64,000 nt of DNA from Methyloprofundus sp. GTDB taxonomy: Bacteria > Pseudomonadota > Gammaproteobacteria > Methylococcales > Methylomonadaceae. Shown here piece by piece: positions 52,108 to 62,209 of the stretch (positions are counted from its first letter, which is position 1; the number at the start of each line of letters is the position of its first letter). Location: the NCBI GenBank assembly GCA_016592635.1, contig AP023240.1, forward strand, positions 4,133,630 through 4,197,629, in the 5' to 3' direction. A program made the translations under genes and the position numbers. The notes under the pieces are model-generated. The model was not told where the DNA came from, ran no database searches, and saw nothing but the letters and a program-made list of their open reading frames with translations.

Positions 52108-53622
52108 ATGTCACTTGCCATTGCTTATAGTAGAGGTCGTTCAGGAATCAATGCGCCTTTGGTTACGGTAGAAGTGCATATATCCAATGGGCTACCTGCT
52201 TTAAATTTAGTCGGTTTACCAGAAACTGCGGTCAAAGAAAGTAAAGATCGAGTGCGTGGGGCGATTATCAATTCGCACTTTGAATTCCCCATGCAACGGA
52301 TCACCATCAATCTGGCTCCCGCCGATGTACCTAAGGAAGGTGGGCGCTTTGATTTACCCATTGCTTTAGGCATATTAGCCGCTTCAGGCCAGATCCCTAA
52401 AAATGAACTGGCTAAATATGAATGTATAGGTGAACTGTCGTTGGGGGGAGAATTGCGTAGTGTTAATGGTGTATTACCTGTGGCATTACAAGCCCGTGAA
52501 GCACAGCGCGCACTCTTTTTACCCCTTGAAAATACAGCGGAAGCAAGCTTAGTGCAAAATGCAGAGCTTTTTCCTGCGCAACATTTATTAGAAATTTGTG
52601 CACACCTGAATGGCCAACAACGCTTGCCTATGGAAAGTTATCAGGCAAGCAAGGCAATAGATAAGCAGCCTGAATTAGACTTAGCTGATGTGCAAGGACA
52701 GTTCCACGTGAAACGTGCTTTTGAAATTGCGGCAACTGGCCTGCATAATCTTATAATGCTAGGGCCTCCTGGTACAGGTAAGTCCATGTTAGCCTCACGA
52801 TTGCCTAGCATTTTACCCCCATTGACTGAAGCACAGGCCTTAGAAAGTGCCGCCATTATTTCGATTAGTGATAGCCATTTTATTGCAACTGACTGGTTAA
52901 AACCGCCGTACCGTGCGCCACATCATACTGCATCAGCTCCCGCACTTGTTGGTGGGGGTAGTAACCCTAAGCCAGGAGAAATTTCTTTAGCTCATAACGG
53001 GCTGCTTTTTCTTGATGAGCTGCCTGAGTTTGACCGCAAAGTACTGGAAGTGCTGCGTGAACCATTAGAAACAGGGCATATCACTATTTCTCGTGCCACA
53101 CGACAAGCAGACTTTCCTGCTCGCTTTCAATTAATTGCAGCAATGAATCCTTGTCCTTGTGGTTATCTTGGTGACCCATCGGGGCGTTGTCATTGCACTG
53201 CTGAACAGGTATCACGTTATCGCGGTAAAATTTCCGGCCCCTTATTAGACCGTATCGACATGCACTTGGAAGTACCCCGAGTATCCCATGAAGTATTGCG
53301 TAAAGGTTCACCTGAAGGGCAAGAAAGTAGTACCATAATACGTGAGCGTGTTATCCAAGCACGTGCACGAGCTGTCGCTCGCTCCGGCAAAGCCAATAGC
53401 AGTTTAACTGCCGCCGAAATCAAACATATTTGCCCTTTAGCAGAACAAGGCCATCAATTATTAGAACAAGCCATGAACAGTTTTGGTTTATCGCATCGTG
53501 CCTACCATCGTATCTTAAAATTAGCGCGTACTATTGCTGATTTAGCAGGTTCGGATAATATTGAAATCCCGCATTTAAGTGAAGCCATTGGTTATCGCAA
53601 ACTTGATCGCAGCAACAAATAA
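52108..53622 (+). CDS. comM: YifB/ComM-family Mg chelatase-like AAA+ ATPase
   Basis: A 504-residue ATPase. Lon-like N-terminal fold (GRSGINAPLVTVEVHISNGL, GLPETAVKESKDRVRGA), then AAA+ with Walker A GPPGTGKSML and Walker B LLFLDELPEFDRKVLE, and AMNPCPCGYLGD with a Cys cluster CHCTAEQ. ComM helps branch migration during natural transformation. It is a single-gene unit. Confidence 0.93.
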   Translation: MSLAIAYSRGRSGINAPLVTVEVHISNGLPALNLVGLPETAVKESKDRVRGAIINSHFEFPMQRITINLAPADVPKEGGRFDLPIALGILAASGQIPKNELAKYECIGELSLGGELRSVNGVLPVALQAREAQRALFLPLENTAEASLVQNAELFPAQHLLEICAHLNGQQRLPMESYQASKAIDKQPELDLADVQGQFHVKRAFEIAATGLHNLIMLGPPGTGKSMLASRLPSILPPLTEAQALESAAIISISDSHFIATDWLKPPYRAPHHTASAPALVGGGSNPKPGEISLAHNGLLFLDELPEFDRKVLEVLREPLETGHITISRATRQADFPARFQLIAAMNPCPCGYLGDPSGRCHCTAEQVSRYRGKISGPLLDRIDMHLEVPRVSHEVLRKGSPEGQESSTIIRERVIQARARAVARSGKANSSLTAAEIKHICPLAEQGHQLLEQAMNSFGLSHRAYHRILKLARTIADLAGSDNIEIPHLSEAIGYRKLDRSNK

Positions 53623-53627
53623 GTCAG

Positions 53628-53789
53628 TTTAATGAGACTAATGCCATTGTCAGTGATATACATGGGCATGCATTGGATTTAAACCGTGCTGATTCGACCT
53701 ATATGAATCATCATGGCGCTTTATATGCAACAGATCCGCTTTTGGCCAAGCAGATTAAAGACTTGTTTATAAAATTGAACCCAGCATAA
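53628..53789 (+). pseudogene. C-terminal remnant, possibly inositol-monophosphatase/CysQ-like
   Basis: After the comM stop, in another frame, an open stretch reads NAIVSDIHGHALDLNRADST and HHGALYATDPLLAKQIKDLF, then stops. The VSDIHG-x-ALDL and late ATD patterns recall the C-terminus of the inositol monophosphatase superfamily. No start codon or N-terminal part is present. Family assignment is tentative. Confidence 0.4.
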
Positions 53790-53798
53790 TTGAAAGTT

Positions 53799-54482
53799 AT
53801 GAAACAAATAATGACATTGCTCTTGGGTGCAGTATTATCTTTAGTACCCTTATTGACTAACGCTGATTCATTGCAGCTTGCTGTGCAACATATTGAATCA
53901 GAATGGGCGCGTATTCATTATCGCTCAGCAACTGAGCAGCGTACTGTTGAGTTTCAACGTCTATTGCAATCGGTACAAACTTTAAAGAAAAAATATCCCA
54001 AGCAAGCCGAATTAATTATTCAACAAGCCATTATTGTGGTCAGTAATGCCGAGCATATAAACCCGTTTAGTGCTTTGGCTGCAATCTATGAAGCACGCAA
54101 TTTGCTATTACAGGCAATAGAACTTAATCCTAATGCATCAGATGGAGCGGCTTTTGTGGTGTTGGGTTCATTATATTATCTAGTGCCAGGTTGGCCCATT
54201 GCTTATGGGGATGATGATAAAGCACAACAACTGCTTGTCAGAGCCTTAAGCATTAACCCTAATACTATTGATGCCAACTATTTTTATGCTGATTTTTTAC
54301 GTTCTCAAGGCAAGCATCAGGAGGCCATCAGCTATTATAAGCGCGCATTAGTAATTCCCGTTAGAGCTAGCCAAGTATTTGCTGATACACAATTGCATGC
54401 GCAAGCGACTCAAGCAATGCAAGCTATTGCACACGGCTTACCAATTGATAACAAACTAAGCTTATCGTTAGCAGCAAAGTAG
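53799..54482 (+). CDS. exported TPR-like protein
   Basis: A 227-residue protein with signal peptide (MKQIMTLLLGAVLSLVPLLTNA) and helical TPR-like repeats (RNLLLQAIELNPNASDGAAF; QLLVRALSINPNTIDANYFY; GKHQEAISYYKRALVIP). Periplasmic; function unknown. Confidence 0.7.
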   Translation: MKQIMTLLLGAVLSLVPLLTNADSLQLAVQHIESEWARIHYRSATEQRTVEFQRLLQSVQTLKKKYPKQAELIIQQAIIVVSNAEHINPFSALAAIYEARNLLLQAIELNPNASDGAAFVVLGSLYYLVPGWPIAYGDDDKAQQLLVRALSINPNTIDANYFYADFLRSQGKHQEAISYYKRALVIPVRASQVFADTQLHAQATQAMQAIAHGLPIDNKLSLSLAAK

Positions 54483-54621
54483 CGCCTACCACTTTTCTCG
54501 GCTGTTAGAGAGTGATACACACTTAGCAAAAAGCATAATTAAATAGCTTTCTACTTTCACCACACAGCGAATTAAGGGATAATTACGCGTAATTTAATAC
54601 TCTTTTTATCTCTGGACACGC

Positions 54622-56382
54622 ATGAAACAAAAGTTAGAATCCCTCGTATTACACGCTGTAGACGTATTAAAAGCAGAAGGTGTATTGGATCGCGAACTAC
54701 AACCAAAAATAACGATTGAGCGTGCCCGTGATCAACAACATGGTGATTTTGCCACCAATATTGCCCTAATGCTGGCTAAGCCAGCCAAAATGAACCCGCG
54801 GCAATTAGCGGAAAAAATCATAGCTGTTTTACCTGACGATACCGCTGTCACTAAAATAGAGATTGCAGGCCCTGGCTTCATTAACTTTTTTATCGATCCC
54901 AATGCACAATACCAAGTGATTACCCAAATTCACGAGTTAGGTAATAAGTTTGGATTAAGTAATGTGGGAGCAGGTAAAAAAGTACAAGTTGAATTTGTTT
55001 CTGCTAATCCCACTGGACCATTGCATGTTGGTCATGGTCGTGGTGCTGCTTATGGTTCAGCTGTTGCCGATTTATTGGCAGCTGTTGGTTGTGATGTACA
55101 ACGCGAATATTATGTTAATGATGCCGGCCGACAAATGGATATATTGGCAACGAGTGTTTGGTTGCGCTATTTGGAAGAGTGTGGCGAGTTATTAACCTTT
55201 CCAAGCAATGGTTATCGTGGAGACTATATCCATGAGATTGCTGCTGATTTACGCCGTGAAGTCGATAATGAATATCGGCACCCAATAGAGTTGGTGTTTG
55301 AAGAGATTCCTGCAGATGAACCACAAGGTGGCGATAAAGAAAAGCATATTGATGGCTTGATTGCACGCGCGAAGACTTTATTAGGTGATAAACAATATCG
55401 AGCAATTTTTCAAGCAGGCTTAAATGGTATTTTGGCCGATATTCGTGCAGACTTAAGCGAGTTTGGTATCGACTATCAAGAGTGGTTTTCAGAACGACAG
55501 TTAATGGAAGATGGGTCAATTGATGAAGCTCTAAAGCGTTTAGATGCTGCAGGCTACTTATACGAAAAAGAAGGTGCCACTTGGTTTGCTTCTAGCCGAT
55601 TAGGTGATGAAAAAGATCGTGTAGTCGTGCGTGATAATGGTCAGAGCACTTATTTTGCTTCTGATATTGCTTATCATATGAATAAGCTTGATCGCGGCTT
55701 TGATCAGATAATTAATATCTGGGGTGCTGACCATCATGGTTATATTCCGCGGGTTAGAGCGGCAATGCAGGCTTTAGGAGCTGATACTGGTAAATTAACG
55801 GTGCAATTAGTGCAGTTTGCGGTGTTATATCGTGGCGGTGAGCAAGTACAAATGTCGACACGTTCCGGCTCTTTTGTGACCTTACGCCAGTTGCGTAATG
55901 AAGTGGGGCAAGATGCTGCGCGATTTTTCTATGTGATGCGCAAGGCTGAGCAACATATGGATTTTGATCTGAAATTAGCGACCTCGAAAACCAATGAAAA
56001 CCCAGTCTTTTATGTGCAATATGCACATGCGCGGGTTTGTAGTGTATTCAAGCAATTAGAAGATAAAAAACTACAGCGTGACATTCCACTCGGTGAGCAA
56101 AATTTAGGCAAGCTAACGGAAGCACAAGAAATAAACTTAGTTACGACGTTAACGCGTTACCCAGAAGTTTTAGAACGAGCTGCTTTGCAGTATGAACCGC
56201 ATCTGTTAATTAATTATTTACGTGAATTAGCGGCTGATTTTCACACCTATTATAATGCACACCAGTTTATTGTTGAGGATGATGCAGTACGTAATGCACG
56301 CTTAAATTTAGTGGGTGCCGTTAAGCAAGTATTGGCTAATGGCTTGAACCTGCTGAGGATTAACACGCCGGAAGCAATGTAA
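54622..56382 (+). CDS. argS: arginyl-tRNA synthetase
   Basis: A 586-residue class Ia synthetase. HIGH-type motif: SANPTGPLHVGHGRGAAYG. N-terminal Add-1 domain (VLKAEGVLDRELQPKITIER). KMSK-equivalent: QVQMSTRSGSFVTL. C-terminal anticodon domain with YVQYAHARVCSV and DDAVRNARLNLVGAVKQVLANGL. It charges tRNA-Arg. The SPOR gene starts at its stop (TAATG). Confidence 0.97.
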   Translation: MKQKLESLVLHAVDVLKAEGVLDRELQPKITIERARDQQHGDFATNIALMLAKPAKMNPRQLAEKIIAVLPDDTAVTKIEIAGPGFINFFIDPNAQYQVITQIHELGNKFGLSNVGAGKKVQVEFVSANPTGPLHVGHGRGAAYGSAVADLLAAVGCDVQREYYVNDAGRQMDILATSVWLRYLEECGELLTFPSNGYRGDYIHEIAADLRREVDNEYRHPIELVFEEIPADEPQGGDKEKHIDGLIARAKTLLGDKQYRAIFQAGLNGILADIRADLSEFGIDYQEWFSERQLMEDGSIDEALKRLDAAGYLYEKEGATWFASSRLGDEKDRVVVRDNGQSTYFASDIAYHMNKLDRGFDQIINIWGADHHGYIPRVRAAMQALGADTGKLTVQLVQFAVLYRGGEQVQMSTRSGSFVTLRQLRNEVGQDAARFFYVMRKAEQHMDFDLKLATSKTNENPVFYVQYAHARVCSVFKQLEDKKLQRDIPLGEQNLGKLTEAQEINLVTTLTRYPEVLERAALQYEPHLLINYLRELAADFHTYYNAHQFIVEDDAVRNARLNLVGAVKQVLANGLNLLRINTPEAM

Positions 56383-57065
56383 TGCCACGCGATTATAAGC
56401 ATAGAGCAGACGCAGAGGGAGCGAATAAAAGAAAGCCAAGGGCGCGGGCGAAAACAAATAATAAGCGTAAACCGTCGCGCGCAGCAGTTAGCAAAAACAA
56501 AAAACAAAGCGACTCTGTATCCCTTTGGCGTTGGGGCTTGGTGATTGGTTTAGTTACATTATTTGCTTATTTTCTAAATAGTTTATCATCGCCAGCTAAG
56601 CAAGAAAAGGTCGTAAAAACGGTCACTCAAAAAACTGAGACATTAGGATTAAAGCAAGAAACTGTCAAAATTGCAGCAAAACCTAAAACCAACGTTATTA
56701 CAAAAAAAAGCACTAAACCAGAAGTGCAGTTCGATTTTTATACTATTTTGCCCAAAGCAGAATTTGTGGTGCCAGATCATGAAGTGAAGACTAGGGTACG
56801 CGAAGAGCGAGTCGGTAAAGAAAAATCAGGTGTGCAGTATGCCGTTCAGGCTGGGTCTTTTCGTAGCTATAAAGATGCAGACAGTTTAAAAGCAAAATTA
56901 TTGTTAATGGGCTTTTTGCCAAAAATTGAAAAAGCCGAAGTAGGCTCGACTACTTGGTATCGAGTTAAGATGGGGCCTTATCAGCGCTTGGCTTCGGTTG
57001 ATGCTATCCAGTCGCGCTTAAAAGCAAATAAGATGGATGCTATGGTAATGGAAGTGACGCATTAG
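56382..57065 (+). CDS. SPOR-domain protein, FtsN-like
   Basis: A 227-residue protein with basic N-terminus, one membrane segment (about 50-68, LVIGLVTLFAYFLNSL) and a C-terminal SPOR domain (VQYAVQAGSFRSYKDADSLKAKLLLMGF, ARVKMGPY-like RVKMGPYQRL). It likely binds septal peptidoglycan. It overlaps argS, a usual position for this gene in gammaproteobacteria. Confidence 0.88.
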   Translation: MPRDYKHRADAEGANKRKPRARAKTNNKRKPSRAAVSKNKKQSDSVSLWRWGLVIGLVTLFAYFLNSLSSPAKQEKVVKTVTQKTETLGLKQETVKIAAKPKTNVITKKSTKPEVQFDFYTILPKAEFVVPDHEVKTRVREERVGKEKSGVQYAVQAGSFRSYKDADSLKAKLLLMGFLPKIEKAEVGSTTWYRVKMGPYQRLASVDAIQSRLKANKMDAMVMEVTH

Positions 57066-57224
57066 AATTGCGCCAATTATTCAGCTTTCATACTGTGTTG
57101 TTTGTTGCTCCTAACATAAAAATAAGTGGCTGTAAAATATTTGTTGACTAATTTTGAGAGTGGGAGTATATAAATAAGAGCAAGTAAGTTCAATGACTTA
57201 CTATAGGCTAATAAGGGGAAAAAT

Positions 57225-57782
57225 ATGAAAAGCTTAGTATTGTTCTTTTTTATAAGTTACTCATCATCAATTTTTGCAGAATATCTTTATTGGGATATTA
57301 CTTATGATGGGGAGTCACAAGGTGCTAAATTCTCAAGGCAAGGTAATATGGCTGTTTTTCTTGGGCGTTTTTCAGAGCAAACAACTAACCAACTTAATCC
57401 ATTCGAGGTAGTTTTTTATTCAGGTGATCCTGGAGCAAGTCCTGAATCAGGTGCGATTTGGTTTATGACAAATAATGCATTTCTTAACAGTGCAAGTAGT
57501 ATTGATTTGGCTGATGTTAGTTTTGTTGATAATGATGGCATTACATGTTTGACAGTGGTGCCAGACCCGAACCTTTCGGCTGTCGGTGCAAATGGGTTTA
57601 ATTCTTTTTCTGGGTTAACAGCGCAACGATATCAAATATTTTCTGGGCATATGAATTTTTGTTCTAGCGATGGCTTTCAGACCTTCGTAGGTGAAATTAG
57701 TATACAGGGAACAGGGGCTATTTTTCATTCAAACACGGGATATTACGCCCAAGTAGTAGGTCGGTATATTGGTACATTTTAA
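57225..57782 (+). CDS. secreted hypothetical protein
   Basis: A 185-residue protein with signal peptide (MKSLVLFFFISYSSSIFA) and a beta-rich Gly/Ser body; two Cys near ITCLTVV and NFCSSDGF. A clear AAGGGGAAAA precedes the ATG. Family unknown. Confidence 0.6.
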   Translation: MKSLVLFFFISYSSSIFAEYLYWDITYDGESQGAKFSRQGNMAVFLGRFSEQTTNQLNPFEVVFYSGDPGASPESGAIWFMTNNAFLNSASSIDLADVSFVDNDGITCLTVVPDPNLSAVGANGFNSFSGLTAQRYQIFSGHMNFCSSDGFQTFVGEISIQGTGAIFHSNTGYYAQVVGRYIGTF

Positions 57783-58049
57783 TCACCTCTTTTAACTACA
57801 ACTTTAAATAATGCTCCGCCTCTGAAAAAGTGAGAGTGACTTTAACTTTTTTAGGGCGTGAGCTTCCATAGGAGTATATAAAACCAGAGTTTCAGCTGTT
57901 ATTAAAGCTTATCATTTGGTACGCGACAAGATACTGAAACTTAACTTAACCGTTATTGAATATCAGAACGTTATATTTCTATATGGTAAGTCTTCGCATA
58001 ATTAGATACGATGATAGTTATAATCCACTCCAATTATTCTAAGGTCATC

Positions 58050-60425
58050 ATGAAGCAATTATTGTTTAAAGGCCATTTATTAGTCGCGTTACTCATTTTA
58101 ATGGTCGGTTGTACCAGTTATCAAACGAAAGATTTCCAATCGTTATATGGAGATTCTAAACCTAGCTCCCACCAAGTAACAAAAGTTGCCGCTGGCAATG
58201 TTTCTTATCTCAATGATGTAAAACCAATTGTCGATGCACGGTGTGTTGCTTGTCATGCCTGCTATGATGCGCCTTGCCAACTGAAGCTCAGCTCCTTTGA
58301 GGGCTTAGAGCGTGGTGCTAGTAAACAAGCAATATATGATGGTAGTCGTTTGGGGGCAGTTTCTCCTACCCGTTTATTTATTGATGCAAGTAGCACCCAA
58401 GCATGGCGCGATAAGCAATTCTTTCCTATTATCAATGAACGCCAGCAATCAGCTGTTGCAGGTATTGACAATTCAATCTTAGCGCGGCTATTATTACAAA
58501 AGCGTCGCCACCCTCAGCCTGCAACAGGCAAATTAGTCGGCAAATATAATTTTGATTTAGATGATAAGTATCAATGCCCACGTATAGATGAGCATGTCAA
58601 ATTTGCTGATAAATACCCACAATGGGGTATGCCTTATGCGATGCCAGGTTTGAGTTTAGCTCAAGAAAATACGATGTTAACTTGGCTGGAGCAGGGTGCA
58701 AAAAATGATCAGCAGTTGCAGTTATCCGTTATTGCCAAACAAGAACTGATAAAGTGGGAAAGTTTTTTTAATCGACGCTCCTTAAAACAGCAGTTAGTAT
58801 CACGCTATATTTATGAACATTTGTTTATAGGACATATTCATTTTAAAGGCCAGCCTGATAATGAATTTTATAAATTAGTACGCTCAAAAACACCTACCGG
58901 CCAAGCTATTGCAGAAATTAAATCGGTTAGGCCATATGATGATCCACAGGTTGCCACGTTTTATTATCGCTTACGGCCAGTTGTGAGCACGATAGTTGAT
59001 AAGACTCATTTTGTTTATGAACTCGGTGATAAACGTAGATTGCGTTATCAACAGCTGTTTTTTGCCAATAAATTCCGCGTGACAGAGTTACCCTCATACG
59101 AGCCTGAAGCAGGAGCTAACCCTTTTAAAACCTTTGTTGATATTCCGAATATCGTTAAATATCAATTCTTATTAGATGATGCGCAGTATTTTGTCTCGGG
59201 GTTTATTAAAGGCCCAGTTTGCCGCGGTCAGTTGGCATTAAATGTCATCCAGGATCACTTTTGGGTTTTATTTCTTAATCCAACTCATAAATATCAAGCG
59301 GCAATAAAACAAAGTCTGGCAAAATATAATGACATTTTATTTTTGCCGGCAAAAGAAGGTGATCAGATTGGCCTGTTAGGCTGGCAAACCTATAATAAGC
59401 TGGGTAAAGAATATTTGTATAAAAAATCGGCATTTATTCAAGAAACCATGCAACCTAGGGGCGGGTTATCATTAAACAATATTTGGAATGGCGATAACCG
59501 GAATCAAAATGCCGCACTCACTGTTTTCCGCCATTATGACAGCGCTACCGTAGAGCAAGGCTTAATTGGTACTTTACCAAAAACGGCTTGGGTTGTGGAC
59601 TATCCGCTTTTTGAAAGGATTCACTATCTATTAGTTGCTGATTTTAATGTATTTGGCTCAGCAGGGCATCAGTTAGCTTCGCGCACCTATATGGATTTTT
59701 TACGCCGTGATGGTGAGAATAATTTGCTGCGATTTTTACCTGCTACTGCCCGCGAACAAATTTATAATACTTGGTATCAAGGTATCGTAGATGGGCGTAT
59801 GGATCCAGTTTTATTAAATTTAGATTTTGCCAGTAAAATGCAATTTAGTAGCCAAAACTATTATGCTGATTTCTTTCAGCAGGTAAAGCCGCATTTAGGT
59901 AAAGCACTAAAGCCAGACCGCTGGGCTGGGAGAGTATGTGAGCAAGAGGCTTGTGCGCAAACAAATGTTGATCGCGTTGATAAAATGCTACGTCAGTTAG
60001 ATGGATTAACAGGTATTGAAGGCGCAGCTATTCCTGAGATTGCTTTTTTGAGAGTCAATATGCTCAATGGCCAAGATCGTGCTTATACACTACTGCATAA
60101 TAAAGCCTTAACCAATGTCGCTTATATTTTTGCAGAAAGTTATCGCCGCACTCCTGCCCAAGATACACTCACAGTAGTACCAGGGTTTATTGGCAGTTAT
60201 CCTAATTTTTTCTTTACGGTTGCTGAGCAAGATTTAGGTCAGTTTATTGCAGAGTTCAAAAATGCACAAACTGCAAAAAGTAAAACTGCGTTTTATGCAC
60301 GTTATGGTGTTCGCCGCACTAATCCGGAAATCTGGCCTACTTTAGACTGGTTTAATACTGAACATAAAAAATCACGTGGTTTAAATGCAGGTTTATTTGA
60401 TATGAATCGTTATCATAATTTATAG
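58050..60425 (+). CDS. cti: fatty acid cis/trans isomerase (Cti)
   Basis: A 791-residue periplasmic enzyme with AAGG 5 nt before ATG 58050. The signal has a lipobox-like end (LILMVGC). One heme site CVACH lies in VKPIVDARCVACHACYDAPC. The rest matches Cti: SSFEGLERGA, FFPIINERQQ, KGPVCRGQLALNVIQDHFWV. It converts cis to trans unsaturated fatty acids in membrane lipids under solvent or heat stress. Confidence 0.92.
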   Translation: MKQLLFKGHLLVALLILMVGCTSYQTKDFQSLYGDSKPSSHQVTKVAAGNVSYLNDVKPIVDARCVACHACYDAPCQLKLSSFEGLERGASKQAIYDGSRLGAVSPTRLFIDASSTQAWRDKQFFPIINERQQSAVAGIDNSILARLLLQKRRHPQPATGKLVGKYNFDLDDKYQCPRIDEHVKFADKYPQWGMPYAMPGLSLAQENTMLTWLEQGAKNDQQLQLSVIAKQELIKWESFFNRRSLKQQLVSRYIYEHLFIGHIHFKGQPDNEFYKLVRSKTPTGQAIAEIKSVRPYDDPQVATFYYRLRPVVSTIVDKTHFVYELGDKRRLRYQQLFFANKFRVTELPSYEPEAGANPFKTFVDIPNIVKYQFLLDDAQYFVSGFIKGPVCRGQLALNVIQDHFWVLFLNPTHKYQAAIKQSLAKYNDILFLPAKEGDQIGLLGWQTYNKLGKEYLYKKSAFIQETMQPRGGLSLNNIWNGDNRNQNAALTVFRHYDSATVEQGLIGTLPKTAWVVDYPLFERIHYLLVADFNVFGSAGHQLASRTYMDFLRRDGENNLLRFLPATAREQIYNTWYQGIVDGRMDPVLLNLDFASKMQFSSQNYYADFFQQVKPHLGKALKPDRWAGRVCEQEACAQTNVDRVDKMLRQLDGLTGIEGAAIPEIAFLRVNMLNGQDRAYTLLHNKALTNVAYIFAESYRRTPAQDTLTVVPGFIGSYPNFFFTVAEQDLGQFIAEFKNAQTAKSKTAFYARYGVRRTNPEIWPTLDWFNTEHKKSRGLNAGLFDMNRYHNL

Positions 60426-60441
60426 AAAATAAGGCAATACT

Positions 60442-60926
60442 AATGACAGCTTATGTACAGGCGGCGCTCTTTGTCTATACCGAGACAACTCAGTACTTAA
60501 TTGATGTTACAATCAATACGGCGTAAAGATCCTAAACTCCTGTATTTGCCTGTCGATATGCAGTAGCTGTTCAAGATTCAAATGGCATTACAATAATTGG
60601 ATTGGCACCCTGGAATAATGGTCAGTGATGGTATCTTTGAAGATATCAAGATGCAAAAAGCAGACTCACTGATTATGGTGGATAAAGTATTGTTTATTGA
60701 TACTTTTTCTCATGATATGGAGTTTACACATTTGGGAGAACAGCTGTTAGAGCAAATGGCGGCAATGGGAATGGGCTTGATGGACCTTGGTGTCAGTAGT
60801 GCGCTGGGTATGGAGGCATATGTTTTATTGGTGCAAGTTATGAATGACTGCATAGCAGACATGAAAGAAACAAATGGAAATTTATATGTTATGATTTTGA
60901 TAGTTGCGAAAATGTTTTACTATTAA
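60442..60926 (+). pseudogene. degenerate coding region, family unknown
   Basis: A short ORF from ATG 60442 (MTAYVQAALFVYTETTQYL) stops at 60525. Then another frame reads AVAVQDSNGITIIGLAPWNN and stops. Then a third runs from about 60597 (or ATG 60618) to 60926, a Met-rich 109 codons. The successive frames suggest frameshift damage to one or more genes. I recognise no family. Confidence 0.3.
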
Positions 60927-60938
60927 CCAGGTTTTTAA

Positions 60939-61328
60939 ATGAACAAGTCTAATACCGCTTCAAATCGTTCAGATATTTGTCATATTTCTTGCTTTGAACA
61001 AGACAAGGTGTCCGCAATTAAAGCCGTATTAGCTGAGAATGCACATGTTATCCCCCCACTTGCTGAATTATATAAATTGCTGGGGAACACGACACGACTT
61101 AAGATTTTGTTTGCTTTGGCAGAAAATGAACTTTGTGTTTGCGATATTGCTCATATTTTAGAATTGAGCGTTGCAGCAACCTCACACCAATTAAAATCAT
61201 TGCGTTATCAAGGTTGGTTAAGTATGAGAAATGATGGAAAAATGGTTTACTATCGTTTGGAAAATAAAAAGTTACTGAATGCTTTAAAGGGAGATATGGT
61301 AATGTTAGAAGAGAAATTATCACCATAA
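60939..61328 (+). CDS. ArsR/SmtB-family metal sensor, CadC-like
   Basis: A 129-residue winged-helix repressor. The CadC metal set is complete: N-terminal C14 and C18 (ICHISCFEQDKV) and helix-alpha3 ELCVCD (C66, C68). In CadC these bind Cd, Pb or Bi and release DNA. The recognition helix reads SVAATSHQLKSLRYQGWL. It heads the cluster of DJ-1, MtrA-like, thioredoxin and CcdA genes. Real effector untested. Confidence 0.9.
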   Translation: MNKSNTASNRSDICHISCFEQDKVSAIKAVLAENAHVIPPLAELYKLLGNTTRLKILFALAENELCVCDIAHILELSVAATSHQLKSLRYQGWLSMRNDGKMVYYRLENKKLLNALKGDMVMLEEKLSP

Positions 61329-61350
61329 AGTTAGTTATTATTTATTCACT

Positions 61351-61370
61351 CATTTAGATATTATCGAAAA
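61351..61370 (+). repeat. 20-bp direct repeat, copy 1 (upstream of DJ-1 gene)
   Basis: CATTTAGATATTATCGAAAA, exact copy at 62172-62191. Here it extends into a near-palindrome ATATTATCGAAAATAT. It may be a binding site or a duplicated leader. Confidence 0.75.
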
Positions 61371-61387
61371 TATAAAGGATATGTTTA

Positions 61388-62113
61388 ATGAAAAAAGATC
61401 AAGTTAAAACGGATGAGGACTCTATTAACCACGAAAGGGAATCCGTAGTTGTAGGTTCTATAAAAAAAGTACTATTAGTCGTACCCGATGGGGCAGAAGA
61501 TATGGAAGTGGCTGCATTTACTGAAATACCTAGCTGGACAAAAATGCTTAAAACAACAACCATTGAGGTCACATTAGCGGGATGGGATGACAAAATTAAT
61601 TGTTTTCACGGATTGAAATTAGCTCCAGATATGAAAATTGATCAAGTTAACATTGATGAATACGATTGTCTTGCTATTCCAGGGGGGTGGCCAGGAACAA
61701 AATTTCAGGAGCAGACGAGTGGTGAGCTATTTCAAAAAATCATTAAAAGAGCTTTTATACAAAACAAACTCATCACAACCATGTGTTTTGGGATTTTACC
61801 TCTAGGTGAAGCAGGTCTTTTGAAAGGCATAAAAGCGACTAGCTTTACCAGTCATGATTTATGTTGTTCTATGTGCCAGCAAATAAAAGACAAGCTTATT
61901 GGGTATGGGGTTGATTTTGTTGATAAAGCCATTGTTGTTGACCATAATATTATTTCTAGTATTGGACCCGCAGTCGCTACCGAGGTGGCACTCATAATGG
62001 TCGAAAGATTGATAGGAGCCGAACAAACAAAGACCATTGCTAACATGATGATGTACAACCAGATCGAACTTGAAATGCTTAAATGGACTCAGCCAATATC
62101 GAGGAACAGATAG
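61388..62113 (+). CDS. DJ-1/PfpI-family protein
   Basis: A 241-residue protein with a 25-residue extra N-terminus. VLLVVPDGAEDMEVAAFTEI has Glu40; IPGGWPGT; nucleophile Cys133 in TTMCFGILPLGEAG; His156 in TSFTSHDLCC. C160, C163 (CCSMC) are extra. DJ-1-type enzymes include glyoxalases, deglycases and chaperones. Context suggests metal or thiol stress. Confidence 0.88.
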   Translation: MKKDQVKTDEDSINHERESVVVGSIKKVLLVVPDGAEDMEVAAFTEIPSWTKMLKTTTIEVTLAGWDDKINCFHGLKLAPDMKIDQVNIDEYDCLAIPGGWPGTKFQEQTSGELFQKIIKRAFIQNKLITTMCFGILPLGEAGLLKGIKATSFTSHDLCCSMCQQIKDKLIGYGVDFVDKAIVVDHNIISSIGPAVATEVALIMVERLIGAEQTKTIANMMMYNQIELEMLKWTQPISRNR

Positions 62114-62171
62114 CATAATATTACGATGGTCTTAGTGGGAGTTTTGTTTGAGGAATAAGACATGATTTATT

Positions 62172-62191
62172 CATTTAGATATTATCGAAAA
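62172..62191 (+). repeat. 20-bp direct repeat, copy 2 (upstream of MtrA-like gene)
   Basis: Exact second copy of CATTTAGATATTATCGAAAA. Both copies lie about 18 nt before an ATGAAA start with a ribosome-binding site between. Confidence 0.75.
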
Positions 62192-62209
62192 CATAGATGG
62201 GGTTTAATA

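Noticed and set aside
61859..62116. Minus-strand frame in the metal cluster
   Set aside because: Antisense to the DJ-1 gene and without a plausible start site.
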